Assembly: GCA_035470785.1 (NCBI GenBank)
Contig: DATIQN010000067.1
Location: 1-9,564 of the forward strand
From: Croceibacterium_B sp035470785
GTDB lineage: Bacteria > Pseudomonadota > Alphaproteobacteria > Sphingomonadales > Sphingomonadaceae
Direction: 5' to 3'
DNA length: 9,564 bases
Shown: positions 1 through 5,987 of the stretch, piece after piece
How the letters are laid out: every line of letters begins with the position of its first letter
How positions within the stretch are numbered: the stretch's first letter is position 1
Position numbers and translations under genes: made by a program
The notes under the pieces: model-generated
Told to the model about the DNA's origin: nothing
The model's input: only the letters and a program-made list of their open reading frames with translations
Databases searched by the model: none

Positions 1-313
1 CCTGTTCTTCATCGTCATCGGCAATGTCCTGCCGAAAAGCCGCCCGGGCTTCTTCGTCGGCATTCGCACGCCCTGGGCGATCCTCGACACCGACAACTGG
101 ATCGCCACTCATCGGCTGGGCGGCAAGCTGATGATGCTCGCTGGCGCGGCCATCGCCCTGTCCTCGCTGCTGCCGCTTCCGCGCGACTTGCGGATCCTGA
201 CGATGGGCGTTTCGATCGCCATCATGGTGATTCCGCCGCTCGCCTACAGTTGGTGGCTGTGGCACCAGAAGATGAAGGGTGGGAAGCCGGCGGGCCAGCC
301 ACCGACCACGTGA
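1..313 (+). CDS. SdpI/DUF1648-family integral membrane protein (3' part only)
   Basis: The gene enters from the left edge; the frame is open from base 2 and ends at TGA 311-313, leaving 103 visible residues. The fragment begins in a hydrophobic helix and then shows the family's characteristic stretch GNVLPKSRPGFFVGIRTPW (about residues 7-25), followed by WIATHRLGGKL and two further hydrophobic segments separated by a short charged loop. The C-terminus is a short Lys/Gly/Pro-rich cytosolic-looking tail. SdpI of Bacillus is the immunity and signalling protein for the SdpC toxin, but most proteobacterial relatives are uncharacterised membrane proteins, so the family is clear and the function is not. 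An internal ATG at 131 lies in the middle of the conserved region and is not the real start. No partner toxin gene is visible downstream. Confidence 0.8.
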   Translation, partial: LFFIVIGNVLPKSRPGFFVGIRTPWAILDTDNWIATHRLGGKLMMLAGAAIALSSLLPLPRDLRILTMGVSIAIMVIPPLAYSWWLWHQKMKGGKPAGQPPTT

Positions 314-363
314 GGCGGGCGGGGTAGCTGGCGCGGAATTCAATACACCTGACAGCGCGCTCG

Positions 364-407
364 GCCCGCGATTGCCTGTGACAAACGAGTCACAGGCAAT
401 CGCGGGC
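364..407. repeat. Perfect 19-bp inverted repeat with 6-nt loop
   Basis: Bases 364-382 are exactly complementary to 389-407, around the loop AAACGA (383-388). It lies 50 bp after the SdpI-family stop codon and about 130 bp before the receptor start. There is no T-run on either side, so it is not a classic intrinsic terminator in either direction. It could be an RNA hairpin that protects or ends the upstream transcript, or an operator for the receptor gene: the core GTGAC-N8-GTCAC has the symmetry of a dimeric regulator site. The symmetry itself is read directly from the sequence; the role is open. Confidence 0.85.
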
Positions 408-535
408 TTCGACGCCTATGGAAAGCGAGATTGAGTCGGCTCCTTCAGCGCATTATCACCAAATATTGACCATCCTCGGGCATCAGGGTGTCGCGGCGAC
501 CGATTTCGGTTGCGAGGGGTAAAGAGGGAGACGGG

Positions 536-3274
536 ATGATGTACGGTGATGTCGGCCGCGCCGCTTATGTGCGCGGCCTGCTTTTCTGCAGCGTGGCCGG
601 AGTGGCCCTGGCGCTGCCATCGGTTGCGGCGGCGCAGGACACCAATCCGCCGGCCCGCGAAGAGGCCAAGCCAGCTGCTCCCGCCCAGGCGGCCTCCGCG
701 GCGGACCAGGACAGCGGCAGCGGCAACGAAATCCTCGTCACTGCGACCAAGCGCGAGAAGACCCTACAGGACGTTCCTGTCGCGGTCACCGTGACCACCG
801 CTGACACCATCGAACGGGCCCAGATTCGCGATCTCAAGGACTTGCAGACCGTCGTGCCGTCATTGAGCGTCGGCCAGCGCCAGAGCAGCGCCCAGACCAA
901 CTTCTTCATCCGCGGGTTCGGCAACGGCGCCAACAATCCGGGCATCGAGCCGTCGGTCGGCGTGTTCGTCGATAACGTCTACCGTTCGCGCACCGCATCG
1001 CAGATCCTCGACTTGCCCGACGTGCAGCGGATCGAAGTCCTGCGCGGTCCGCAGTCGACGCTGTTCGGCAAGAACGCTTCGGCCGGGGTGATCTCGATCA
1101 CCACCAAGTCGCCGTCGTTCGACTTCGGCGGCGAAGGCGAACTGAGTTACGGCAACTACAACGCCATCGTCGGCAAGGCCTACATCACCGGTCCGCTCAG
1201 CAAGGACATCGCCGCCAGCGTGGCGGGCGGGTTCAACTCGCGCGACGGTTTCTTCAAGGATGCAAACACCGGGCACCGCACCAACGATCGCAACCGCTGG
1301 TTCGTCCGCGGCCAGCTGCTTTACGATCCGGGCACCGATATCACGATCCGGCTCATCGGCGACTACAGCCATATCGACGAGAATTGCTGCGCGGTCGTCA
1401 ACCTGCAGAGCAGCGCCGCGACCGGCGCCGTCCTGGCGCTGGGCGGAATGGTCAACGCCCCGGCCGACAAGTTCAAGGACGTGGTCTACAACAACTTCGA
1501 TTCCAAGAATAAGGTCGAGGACTACGGCGGATCGGCGCAAGTCGACTGGGACCTGGGCGGCGCCAAGCTGACCTCGATCACCGCCTATCGCGGAACCCGC
1601 TCGATCACCAACCAGGACCCCGATTTCACCAGCGCGGACCTAGTCTATCCGTTCTACCAGAACACCAAAATCGGCACGTTCACGCAGGAACTGCGCCTGA
1701 CGGCGGACATCGCCGACCGGGTCCACGCGCTGTTCGGCGGGTTCTACATCAACGAGGAAATCCACCAGACGGGACTGTTGACCTACGGCACGCAGTTCCG
1801 TCCTTACGCCAACCTGCTGATCCAGGGCGCCACCGGCGGGGCGCTCAACGTGCCGACGCTCGAGGCGACCTTCGGTGCGTTCGAAGGCAACCCGGCCAAG
1901 TACATCAACCAATTCTTCGCCACCGGGCAGGGCTTCCACGAGGATTACAGCCTGCATAGCCAGGCGGCCTCGGCGTTCGGCCAGTTCGATATCGACGTCA
2001 CCAAGGACCTGACGCTGACGCTCGGCGGCAACTACACCGACGACCACAAGCAGTTCTTCACCAACGTCCATTCGACGGACGTGTTCTCGAACATCAACTT
2101 CGATGCGCCGCAATATGCGCCGTTCCGCGGCGCCTTGTTGTATCAAGGCGCCTTGGCGAAGACGGTTGGGGCTGCGCTCGGGCTCGGCCGTCCGGCGACC
2201 GCCGGGGAAATCGGCGCGTTCGCAGGGGCCAATCCCGTGGCCTTCGGGGCGATCCAGGCCGGGTCGCTGGCCTTTGCCAACGCCAACGCCAACAACCCGG
2301 CGGCAAATCCGCTCGCCGCCTTGCGCCCGCTGCAATTCCTGCCGCCGTTCCAGAACGTGCCCAACTCGGTCGAGCCCGACCGGACCCACGACAGCAAGTT
2401 CACCTACACGGTACGGTTGGCATACAACTTGAACGAACAGTTCAACATCTATGCGACCTACGCGACCGGCTTCAAGGCGAGCTCGATCAACCTTTCGCGC
2501 GACAGCCGGCCTACAGACGCCGACCGGCTCGCGCTGATCCAGCAGGGAATGGCCGTCAACAACCTGACCGTCGGCAGCCGCTTCGCCGGACCCGAGAACG
2601 CCACCGTGATCGAAGGCGGCATCAAGGCCAACCTCGGCTGGGCCTCGGCCAACCTCGCGGTGTTCGACGAAGCGATCAAGGGCTTCCAGTCGAACATCTT
2701 CAACGGGGTCGGTTTCGAACTGCTCAACGCCGGCAAGGAAAGCACTTTCGGCGTCGAGTTCGAAAGCGTGATCAAGCCTGTGACGAACCTGGTCCTAAAC
2801 GTGGGCGTAACTTACCTCGATCCGAAGTACGACAGCTTCAAGGCCTCCTCGGTCGGCGACCTGACGGGCACAAAGCCCGCGGGGATTCCGGCGTGGACCG
2901 TCCTGCTCGGCGCGGAGTACGATTATCCCGTGGGCAACGGGATGATCGTCCCGCGGGTCTCGTACCTGTTCCAGTCGGATACCCAGCTCGTCGAAGGCCT
3001 GTCCGCCTTCCTCGTTCGCAACCCCGACGGCTCAATCGCGGATGCGAGCGCGGCCACCGCGGCGGCCAAGCCCTTCCGGCGCGAGCTCAACGACCTCACC
3101 GCGTCGCTCGGCTGGGAGATGAACAACGGCCTTTCGATCGAGGTCTGGGGCCGCAACCTGCTCGACGACCGCAACATCGAGACGATCTTCGACTCTGTGG
3201 CCCAGCCAAAGGGGATTTCGGGCTATCCGAATGACCCGCGGACCTATGGCGTAACCGCGCGCTTCAAGTGGTAA
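536..3274 (+). CDS. TonB-dependent outer-membrane receptor
   Basis: This is a 912-aa outer-membrane transporter of the large sphingomonad TonB-dependent receptor group. The chosen start is ATG 536 (or the adjacent ATG 539), because GAGGGA at 524-529 sits 6-9 bases upstream and a signal peptide follows at once: hydrophobic core at residues 14-30, then VAAA|Q with likely cleavage after residue 33. A Pro/Ala-rich linker follows, then a TonB-box-like EILVTATKRE (65-74). The plug domain covers roughly 75-200 and includes PSVGVFVDNVY, VQRIEVLRGPQSTLFGKNASAGVI and ITTKSP. The rest is a 22-strand-type barrel ending in YGVTARFKW with a terminal aromatic residue. An adjacent Cys pair (ENCCAVV) and a long Ala-rich loop around residues 545-615 are notable. 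The substrate cannot be read from the sequence, and no linked FecIR or transport genes are present. An upstream in-frame GTG at 488 would add 16 polar residues and displace the signal peptide. Confidence 0.95.
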   Translation: MMYGDVGRAAYVRGLLFCSVAGVALALPSVAAAQDTNPPAREEAKPAAPAQAASAADQDSGSGNEILVTATKREKTLQDVPVAVTVTTADTIERAQIRDLKDLQTVVPSLSVGQRQSSAQTNFFIRGFGNGANNPGIEPSVGVFVDNVYRSRTASQILDLPDVQRIEVLRGPQSTLFGKNASAGVISITTKSPSFDFGGEGELSYGNYNAIVGKAYITGPLSKDIAASVAGGFNSRDGFFKDANTGHRTNDRNRWFVRGQLLYDPGTDITIRLIGDYSHIDENCCAVVNLQSSAATGAVLALGGMVNAPADKFKDVVYNNFDSKNKVEDYGGSAQVDWDLGGAKLTSITAYRGTRSITNQDPDFTSADLVYPFYQNTKIGTFTQELRLTADIADRVHALFGGFYINEEIHQTGLLTYGTQFRPYANLLIQGATGGALNVPTLEATFGAFEGNPAKYINQFFATGQGFHEDYSLHSQAASAFGQFDIDVTKDLTLTLGGNYTDDHKQFFTNVHSTDVFSNINFDAPQYAPFRGALLYQGALAKTVGAALGLGRPATAGEIGAFAGANPVAFGAIQAGSLAFANANANNPAANPLAALRPLQFLPPFQNVPNSVEPDRTHDSKFTYTVRLAYNLNEQFNIYATYATGFKASSINLSRDSRPTDADRLALIQQGMAVNNLTVGSRFAGPENATVIEGGIKANLGWASANLAVFDEAIKGFQSNIFNGVGFELLNAGKESTFGVEFESVIKPVTNLVLNVGVTYLDPKYDSFKASSVGDLTGTKPAGIPAWTVLLGAEYDYPVGNGMIVPRVSYLFQSDTQLVEGLSAFLVRNPDGSIADASAATAAAKPFRRELNDLTASLGWEMNNGLSIEVWGRNLLDDRNIETIFDSVAQPKGISGYPNDPRTYGVTARFKW

Positions 3275-3275
3275 G

Positions 3276-4364
3276 CTAGCCTAGCCGCTCCACCTGGCCG
3301 TCGCTGACGCGCCAGGTGGCGGCCTCGCCGAGGATCCCTGCAAACGGCGCGCGTTCGGTGCCGGTCAGCCAGACTTGCGCCCTGCCGGCGCTAAGGCGCT
3401 CGAACAGCGCCTCGCGGCGCAGCGGATCGAGATGCGCGGCGACTTCGTCAAGCAGCAGCACGCCCGGGCGCCCGGCGGCAGCCAGCGCGGCGTGGGCGAG
3501 AGTGATCGCGATCAGCAGCGCCTTCTGCTCGCCGGTCGAGCAACTGGTCGCGGGCACACCCTTGCCGGCCATTGTCACATCGATGTCGTCGCGATGCGGC
3601 CCGGTGAGCGTGCGCTGCGCCGTGCGATCGCGCTGGCGATGGCGGGCGAGGTCGTCGGCGAGCGCTTCGGCCTCCCGCGGTCCCGAAGCAATCAGCGTCA
3701 GGGCAGGGCGGGCGAACGGGGCATCCGGCAATGCCGCCAGTTCCTCGGCCAGCCGTTCGACCAGCATCGCGCGCCCCGCGGCGAGAGCGGCGCCCGCTTC
3801 GGCCAGCTGGGCTTCGAGCGAATCGAACCATTGCGGATCGGGGTCGGCGGCGTCGGCGAGCAGGCGATTGCGCTCGCGCAGGGCGGCCTCGTAGCGTGCG
3901 GCGTGACGCGCATGGGCGGGATCGAGCGCCAGCGCGAGCCGGTCGATGTAGCGCCGCCGGGCGCCGGCGCTGTCGGTGAACAGGCCGTCCATCGCCGGAG
4001 TCAGCCAACCGACGGCGAGCCATTCGCCCAGGCTCATCGCGCTTGTTTCGGCGCCGTTGACCTGGACGATCCGCCGCTTGGGCCGGCCCGGCTGCGTGCC
4101 GGTGCCGAGCATGACAGGCTCGCGCCCGTCGCCGCAATCGAGCGCGGCGCTGACGGCAAACCCTCCGGGGCCGCCGCTGCTGGCGATCTCGGGCAAGCTC
4201 GCTCGTCGTAGCCCGCGACCGGGCGCGAAGAGGGACAGCGCCTCAAGCACGTTGGTCTTGCCGGCACCGTTCTCGCCGACGAGCAGGTTGAGGTGCGCCG
4301 TGCCGTCGAGGCGGCTGGCGTCGTGGTTGCGAAAGTGGCCGAGGGTGATGCGATCGAGCGCCAT
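3276..4364 (-). CDS. recF: DNA replication and repair protein RecF
   Basis: RecF is the SMC-like ATPase that, with RecO and RecR, loads RecA onto gapped DNA. The product is 362 aa from the preferred ATG at 4364; an in-frame ATG at 4376 would add four residues (MALL). MALDRITLGHFRNHD at the N-terminus matches usual family starts, though neither ATG has a good Shine-Dalgarno. Numbered from 4376, Walker A GENGAGKT is at residues 34-41, the ABC signature STGEQK at 280-285, and Walker B LLLDE at 307-311 followed by the D-loop AHLD. All key ATPase residues are present and the length is normal. It is convergent with the receptor, with one base between the stop codons, and divergent from the micro-ORF/PspC pair. 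No dnaA or dnaN neighbour is visible here. Confidence 0.96.
   Translation of the reverse strand: MALDRITLGHFRNHDASRLDGTAHLNLLVGENGAGKTNVLEALSLFAPGRGLRRASLPEIASSGGPGGFAVSAALDCGDGREPVMLGTGTQPGRPKRRIVQVNGAETSAMSLGEWLAVGWLTPAMDGLFTDSAGARRRYIDRLALALDPAHARHAARYEAALRERNRLLADAADPDPQWFDSLEAQLAEAGAALAAGRAMLVERLAEELAALPDAPFARPALTLIASGPREAEALADDLARHRQRDRTAQRTLTGPHRDDIDVTMAGKGVPATSCSTGEQKALLIAITLAHAALAAAGRPGVLLLDEVAAHLDPLRREALFERLSAGRAQVWLTGTERAPFAGILGEAATWRVSDGQVERLG
3290..3319. terminator. Possible stem-loop at the receptor/recF convergence
   Basis: CCACCTGGC (3290-3298) is complementary to GCCAGGTGG (3311-3319) across a 12-nt loop. It starts 16 bases after the receptor stop codon, inside the 3' end of recF. 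There is no T-tract, so at most it is a weak stop or 3'-end-protecting hairpin for the receptor mRNA. It may simply reflect recF codons. Confidence 0.25.
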
Positions 4365-4459
4365 GAGAAGCGCCATGGGTTAGGACAGCTGGGACCGCGA
4401 TTCTATCGGAAATCCGCAATCCCGATTTGTGGTGAAAAATCCCAAATGTGCGCGATGGA

Positions 4460-4475
4460 AATTGCCATGGTAATT
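4460..4475. promoter_or_regulatory. Imperfect dyad, candidate activator site
   Basis: AATTGCCATGGTAATT reads almost the same on both strands; only the fifth base and its partner break the symmetry. Its centre is about 78 bases upstream of the start predicted from the -24/-12 element at 4520-4535. That is a usual distance for an enhancer-binding protein acting on sigma54 RNA polymerase. It is an AT-rich island in GC-rich sequence. Assignment to PspF or any other activator is inference. Confidence 0.35.
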
Positions 4476-4519
4476 GGGGTGGGGCTCAGAAACCGCAGAA
4501 CTCCGCCATTATTCGAAAC

Positions 4520-4535
4520 TGGCATGGTCCCTGCA
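4520..4535 (+). promoter_or_regulatory. Sigma54-type (-24/-12) promoter for the micro-ORF/pspC pair
   Basis: TGGCATGGTCCCTGCA matches the sigma54 consensus TGGCACG-N4-TTGCA closely: GG at 4521-4522 and GC at 4533-4534 have the required 12-base register. The predicted start is near 4546, giving a 5' leader of about 45 nt to the ATG at 4591. In enterobacteria the psp operon is sigma54-dependent and activated by PspF, so such a promoter ahead of a PspC-domain gene makes biological sense. The match is seen; activity is inferred. Confidence 0.6.
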
Positions 4536-4590
4536 CTCCTGTGTTCATCCGGCGGAAGGGCCGCTGGATAGGAGAATTAGGGGATTTGAA

Positions 4591-4719
4591 ATGACTTTCA
4601 CTTCGACTCTTTCGCAGCGCTTGTTCGGGCTCGTTGCCGCGTTCGCCATGAGCAGCTTCATCATCGCCGCGAGCTTCGCGCCTCCCTCGGCTCACGCTGT
4701 CCAGGCGATGTTCGCATGA
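4591..4719 (+). CDS. 42-aa membrane micro-protein, translationally coupled to pspC
   Basis: The short frame runs from ATG 4591 to TGA 4717-4719. AGGGGA at 4579-4584 lies 6 bases upstream as a ribosome binding site. The product has a polar, Ser/Thr-rich N-terminus (MTFTSTLSQR), one hydrophobic helix at about residues 11-30, and a short tail PPSAHAVQAMFA. The tail resembles a signal-peptidase site (SAHA|V), so the protein may be membrane-anchored or cleaved to a very short peptide. Its TGA overlaps the ATG of the PspC gene in an ATGA junction, so the two are almost certainly co-translated. I do not recognise a named family. Small size and tight coupling suggest an accessory or regulator of the PspC protein, or a translational leader. 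It is far too short for usual gene-calling cut-offs. Confidence 0.75.
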   Translation: MTFTSTLSQRLFGLVAAFAMSSFIIAASFAPPSAHAVQAMFA

Positions 4720-4928
4720 GCGCGTTGCAGAACCGGAGCGTGGATGGCCCGGCCACCGAGTTCCACCTCGACAAGGCCAACGGCAAGGTGATGGGCGTGT
4801 GCGCCGGCCTGGCCAACCGCTTCGGCGGCGACCCGCTCGTCTGGCGCCTGGCCTTCGTGCTCGGCACGGTGTTCGGCTTCGGCAGCCTGGTCGTTGTCTA
4901 CCTCGCGATCGGCCTGCTGGCGGATTGA
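4716..4928 (+). CDS. PspC-domain membrane protein
   Basis: This 70-aa protein is essentially a single PspC domain. A short polar N-terminus is followed by FHLDKANGKVMGVCAGLANRF (about residues 16-36), which carries the family's KxxxGVCAGLA signature, then DPLVWRLAFVL and a transmembrane helix around 42-67. In enterobacteria PspC sits in the inner membrane with PspB and senses envelope stress, releasing PspF from PspA; free-standing short PspC-domain proteins are common in sphingomonads and mostly untested. It overlaps the upstream micro-ORF by 4 bases (ATGA). It converges on yhhQ with 4 bases between stop codons. A sigma54-type promoter upstream of the pair supports a phage-shock-like role. 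No pspA, pspB or pspF is in this window. Confidence 0.9.
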   Translation: MSALQNRSVDGPATEFHLDKANGKVMGVCAGLANRFGGDPLVWRLAFVLGTVFGFGSLVVVYLAIGLLAD

Positions 4929-4932
4929 TCCG

Positions 4933-5688
4933 TCAGCGGCCGGTCGCCCCGGCCCCGCCGATGCGGAACGGCGAGAAATCGGTACCGGTGTCGAACACGT
5001 CGACCCCCTCGCGCCGCTTGAGGAACCCGACGATCGCGTAAGTCACCGGCGTCAGCACCGCTTCCCACAGCGTCTTGATGCCCCACTGGGTCAGCGCCAC
5101 GGTGATCACCAGATTAGTGGTCCAGCCCGCCGCTCCCAGGAACGCCAGCGGATAGAACAACGCGCTGTCGACCCCCTCACCGAAGATCGTCGAGCCGATC
5201 GTGCGGGTCCATAGCATCCGGCCCTTGGTCCAGATCTTCATCTTCGCCAGCACGTAGCTGTTGACGAATTCGCCGGCCCAGAAGGCGGCGATCGAAGCGA
5301 ACACGATCCGCGGCACCTGGCCGAACACGGCCTCGTAAGCCGCCTGGTTGCCCCAGTCCTTCGCGGGCGGCAGCGCCACCACCACCCACGCCATGAACGC
5401 CATGAACAGCATCGCGGAAAAGCCGGCCCAGATGCTGCGGCGGGCGTGCGCGTATCCGTAAACCTCGGTCAGCACGTCGCCGAGCACATAGCTGACCGGG
5501 AAGAACAGCACCCCCGCGCCGAACGGCCACGGGCCGATTCCCGGCAAGTTGACGACCGCCACCTTGCCAGCGCCGATCACGTTCGAAAGCAGCAGGATGG
5601 TGACGAACGCCACCATCATGAAATCGAAATAGCGGAGCGAGCGCCGCGCGCCTGCCTGTCCGTCGATCCTGGAAATGTCCCCCGTCAT
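4933..5688 (-). CDS. yhhQ: Queuosine precursor transporter (YhhQ family, COG1738)
   Basis: This 251-aa polytopic inner-membrane protein imports a 7-deazaguanine precursor (preQ0/preQ1), which is inserted into tRNAs with GUN anticodons to make queuosine. Family blocks are all present: DVLTEVYGY (71-79), GEFVNSYVLAKMK (139-151) and GSTIFGEGVDSALFY (165-179), separated by about six hydrophobic helices. The N-terminal 18 residues are polar and cytosolic, and the C-terminal tail is Gly-rich. The start is ATG at 5686-5688; the Shine-Dalgarno is weak, and no better in-frame start precedes the first helix. It converges with pspC. I looked for a preQ1 riboswitch in the 58 bases between its start and the tRNA gene and saw none. 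No queuosine biosynthesis genes are adjacent, which would fit a salvage route. Confidence 0.93.
   Translation of the reverse strand: MTGDISRIDGQAGARRSLRYFDFMMVAFVTILLLSNVIGAGKVAVVNLPGIGPWPFGAGVLFFPVSYVLGDVLTEVYGYAHARRSIWAGFSAMLFMAFMAWVVVALPPAKDWGNQAAYEAVFGQVPRIVFASIAAFWAGEFVNSYVLAKMKIWTKGRMLWTRTIGSTIFGEGVDSALFYPLAFLGAAGWTTNLVITVALTQWGIKTLWEAVLTPVTYAIVGFLKRREGVDVFDTGTDFSPFRIGGAGATGR
4938..4954. terminator. Possible short stem-loop between pspC and yhhQ 3' ends
   Basis: GGCCGG (4938-4943) pairs with CCGGCC (4949-4954) over a 5-nt loop, 10 bases after the pspC stop codon and inside the last codons of yhhQ. No T-run follows in either direction, so the call is weak. Such stems also arise by chance in sequence this GC-rich. 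Confidence 0.2.
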
Positions 5689-5708
5689 GCCCGACTGACT
5701 ATCGCGAT

Positions 5709-5736
5709 TTGCCGCACAGGCAAAGCACGCTATTGC
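5709..5736 (+). promoter_or_regulatory. Candidate housekeeping promoter of tRNA-Arg
   Basis: TTGCCG (5709-5714), a 16-base spacer and TATTGC (5731-5736) resemble a sigma70-type promoter. Transcription would start about 5 bases before the mature tRNA. The spacer is one base short of ideal and the -10 is degenerate, so this is only a fair match. Confidence 0.35.
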
Positions 5737-5746
5737 GCGTGCCCAC

Positions 5747-5823
5747 GCGCCCGTAGTTCAACTGGATAGAGCACGAGCCTTCTAAGCTTGGAGTTGCAGG
5801 TTCGAGTCCTGCCGGGCGCGCCA
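5747..5823 (+). tRNA. tRNA-Arg, anticodon UCU
   Basis: The 77-nt sequence folds as a complete cloverleaf. The acceptor GCGCCCG (5747-5753) pairs with CGGGCGC (5813-5819), followed by discriminator G and an encoded CCA (5821-5823). The D arm GTTC...GAGC lies at 5756-5772. The anticodon stem is CGAGC/GCTTG (5774-5778, 5786-5790) with loop CTTCTAA, placing anticodon TCT at 5781-5783, which reads AGA (and AGG by wobble). The T arm is GCAGG-TTCGAGT-CCTGC. All expected invariant bases are seen (T8, TTC in the T loop, T33). It is divergent from yhhQ. AGA is a rare codon in GC-rich genomes, and tRNA 3' ends can serve as integration sites, but no integrase follows here. Confidence 0.97.
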
Positions 5824-5827
5824 GATA

Positions 5828-5920
5828 TCAGTGGCTCTCGAAGTGCGGATAGAGGACCACCAGCAGGACCACCGCGATCCACACCAGAACCAGCAAAACT
5901 GTTTCGAACTTGAACCGCAC
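5828..5920 (-). CDS. Possible 30-aa single-helix membrane protein
   Basis: A short frame on the minus strand encodes VRFKFETVLLVLVWIAV followed by VLLVVLYPHFESH and a TGA stop at 5828-5830. From GTG at 5918-5920 it is 30 aa, with GAGG about 5 bases upstream as a possible ribosome binding site. An in-frame TTG at 5957-5959 would give 43 aa with a basic N-terminus. The pattern is that of a real bacterial small membrane protein: a basic start, one strong hydrophobic helix and a short polar tail. It fills most of the space between the tRNA 3' end and the etherase-like gene. No family is recognised, and the lack of an ATG keeps confidence modest. Confidence 0.4.
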   Translation of the reverse strand: MRFKFETVLLVLVWIAVVLLVVLYPHFESH

Positions 5921-5987
5921 GGCCGCCTCGTGGGTTGCTGTTACCCGTCTTTTCCGCAAGCGCCCGAGCCCGGCAATATAGCGAAAG

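Noticed and set aside
488..535. GTG start for the TonB-dependent receptor, adding 16 residues
   Set aside because: The added residues are polar and Arg-rich and displace the signal peptide; the Shine-Dalgarno GAGGGA is placed for the ATG at 536 or 539.
860..1540. Long open frame antisense to the receptor gene (and a similar one at 1640-2389)
   Set aside because: These are composition-driven frames opposite a well-conserved coding sequence; their translations are Arg/Ala/Val/Asp-rich with no domain pattern.
2129..2155. 9-bp perfect stem-loop and overlapping 12-bp palindrome (CAAGGCGCCTTG) inside the receptor gene
   Set aside because: It lies in codons for an Ala/Leu-rich loop; nearby GCGCC codons explain it and nothing suggests a separate function.
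3375..4211. 278-codon open frame antisense to recF
   Set aside because: recF is complete with all ATPase motifs; the antisense product has no recognisable fold and no ribosome binding site.
5689..5746. preQ1 riboswitch in front of the queuosine precursor transporter
   Set aside because: The short interval lacks the C-rich loop and A-rich tail of a preQ1-I aptamer; it mainly holds the tRNA promoter.
5747..5987. Integrated element at the tRNA-Arg 3' end
   Set aside because: No repeated tRNA 3' segment, integrase or change in composition is seen downstream.
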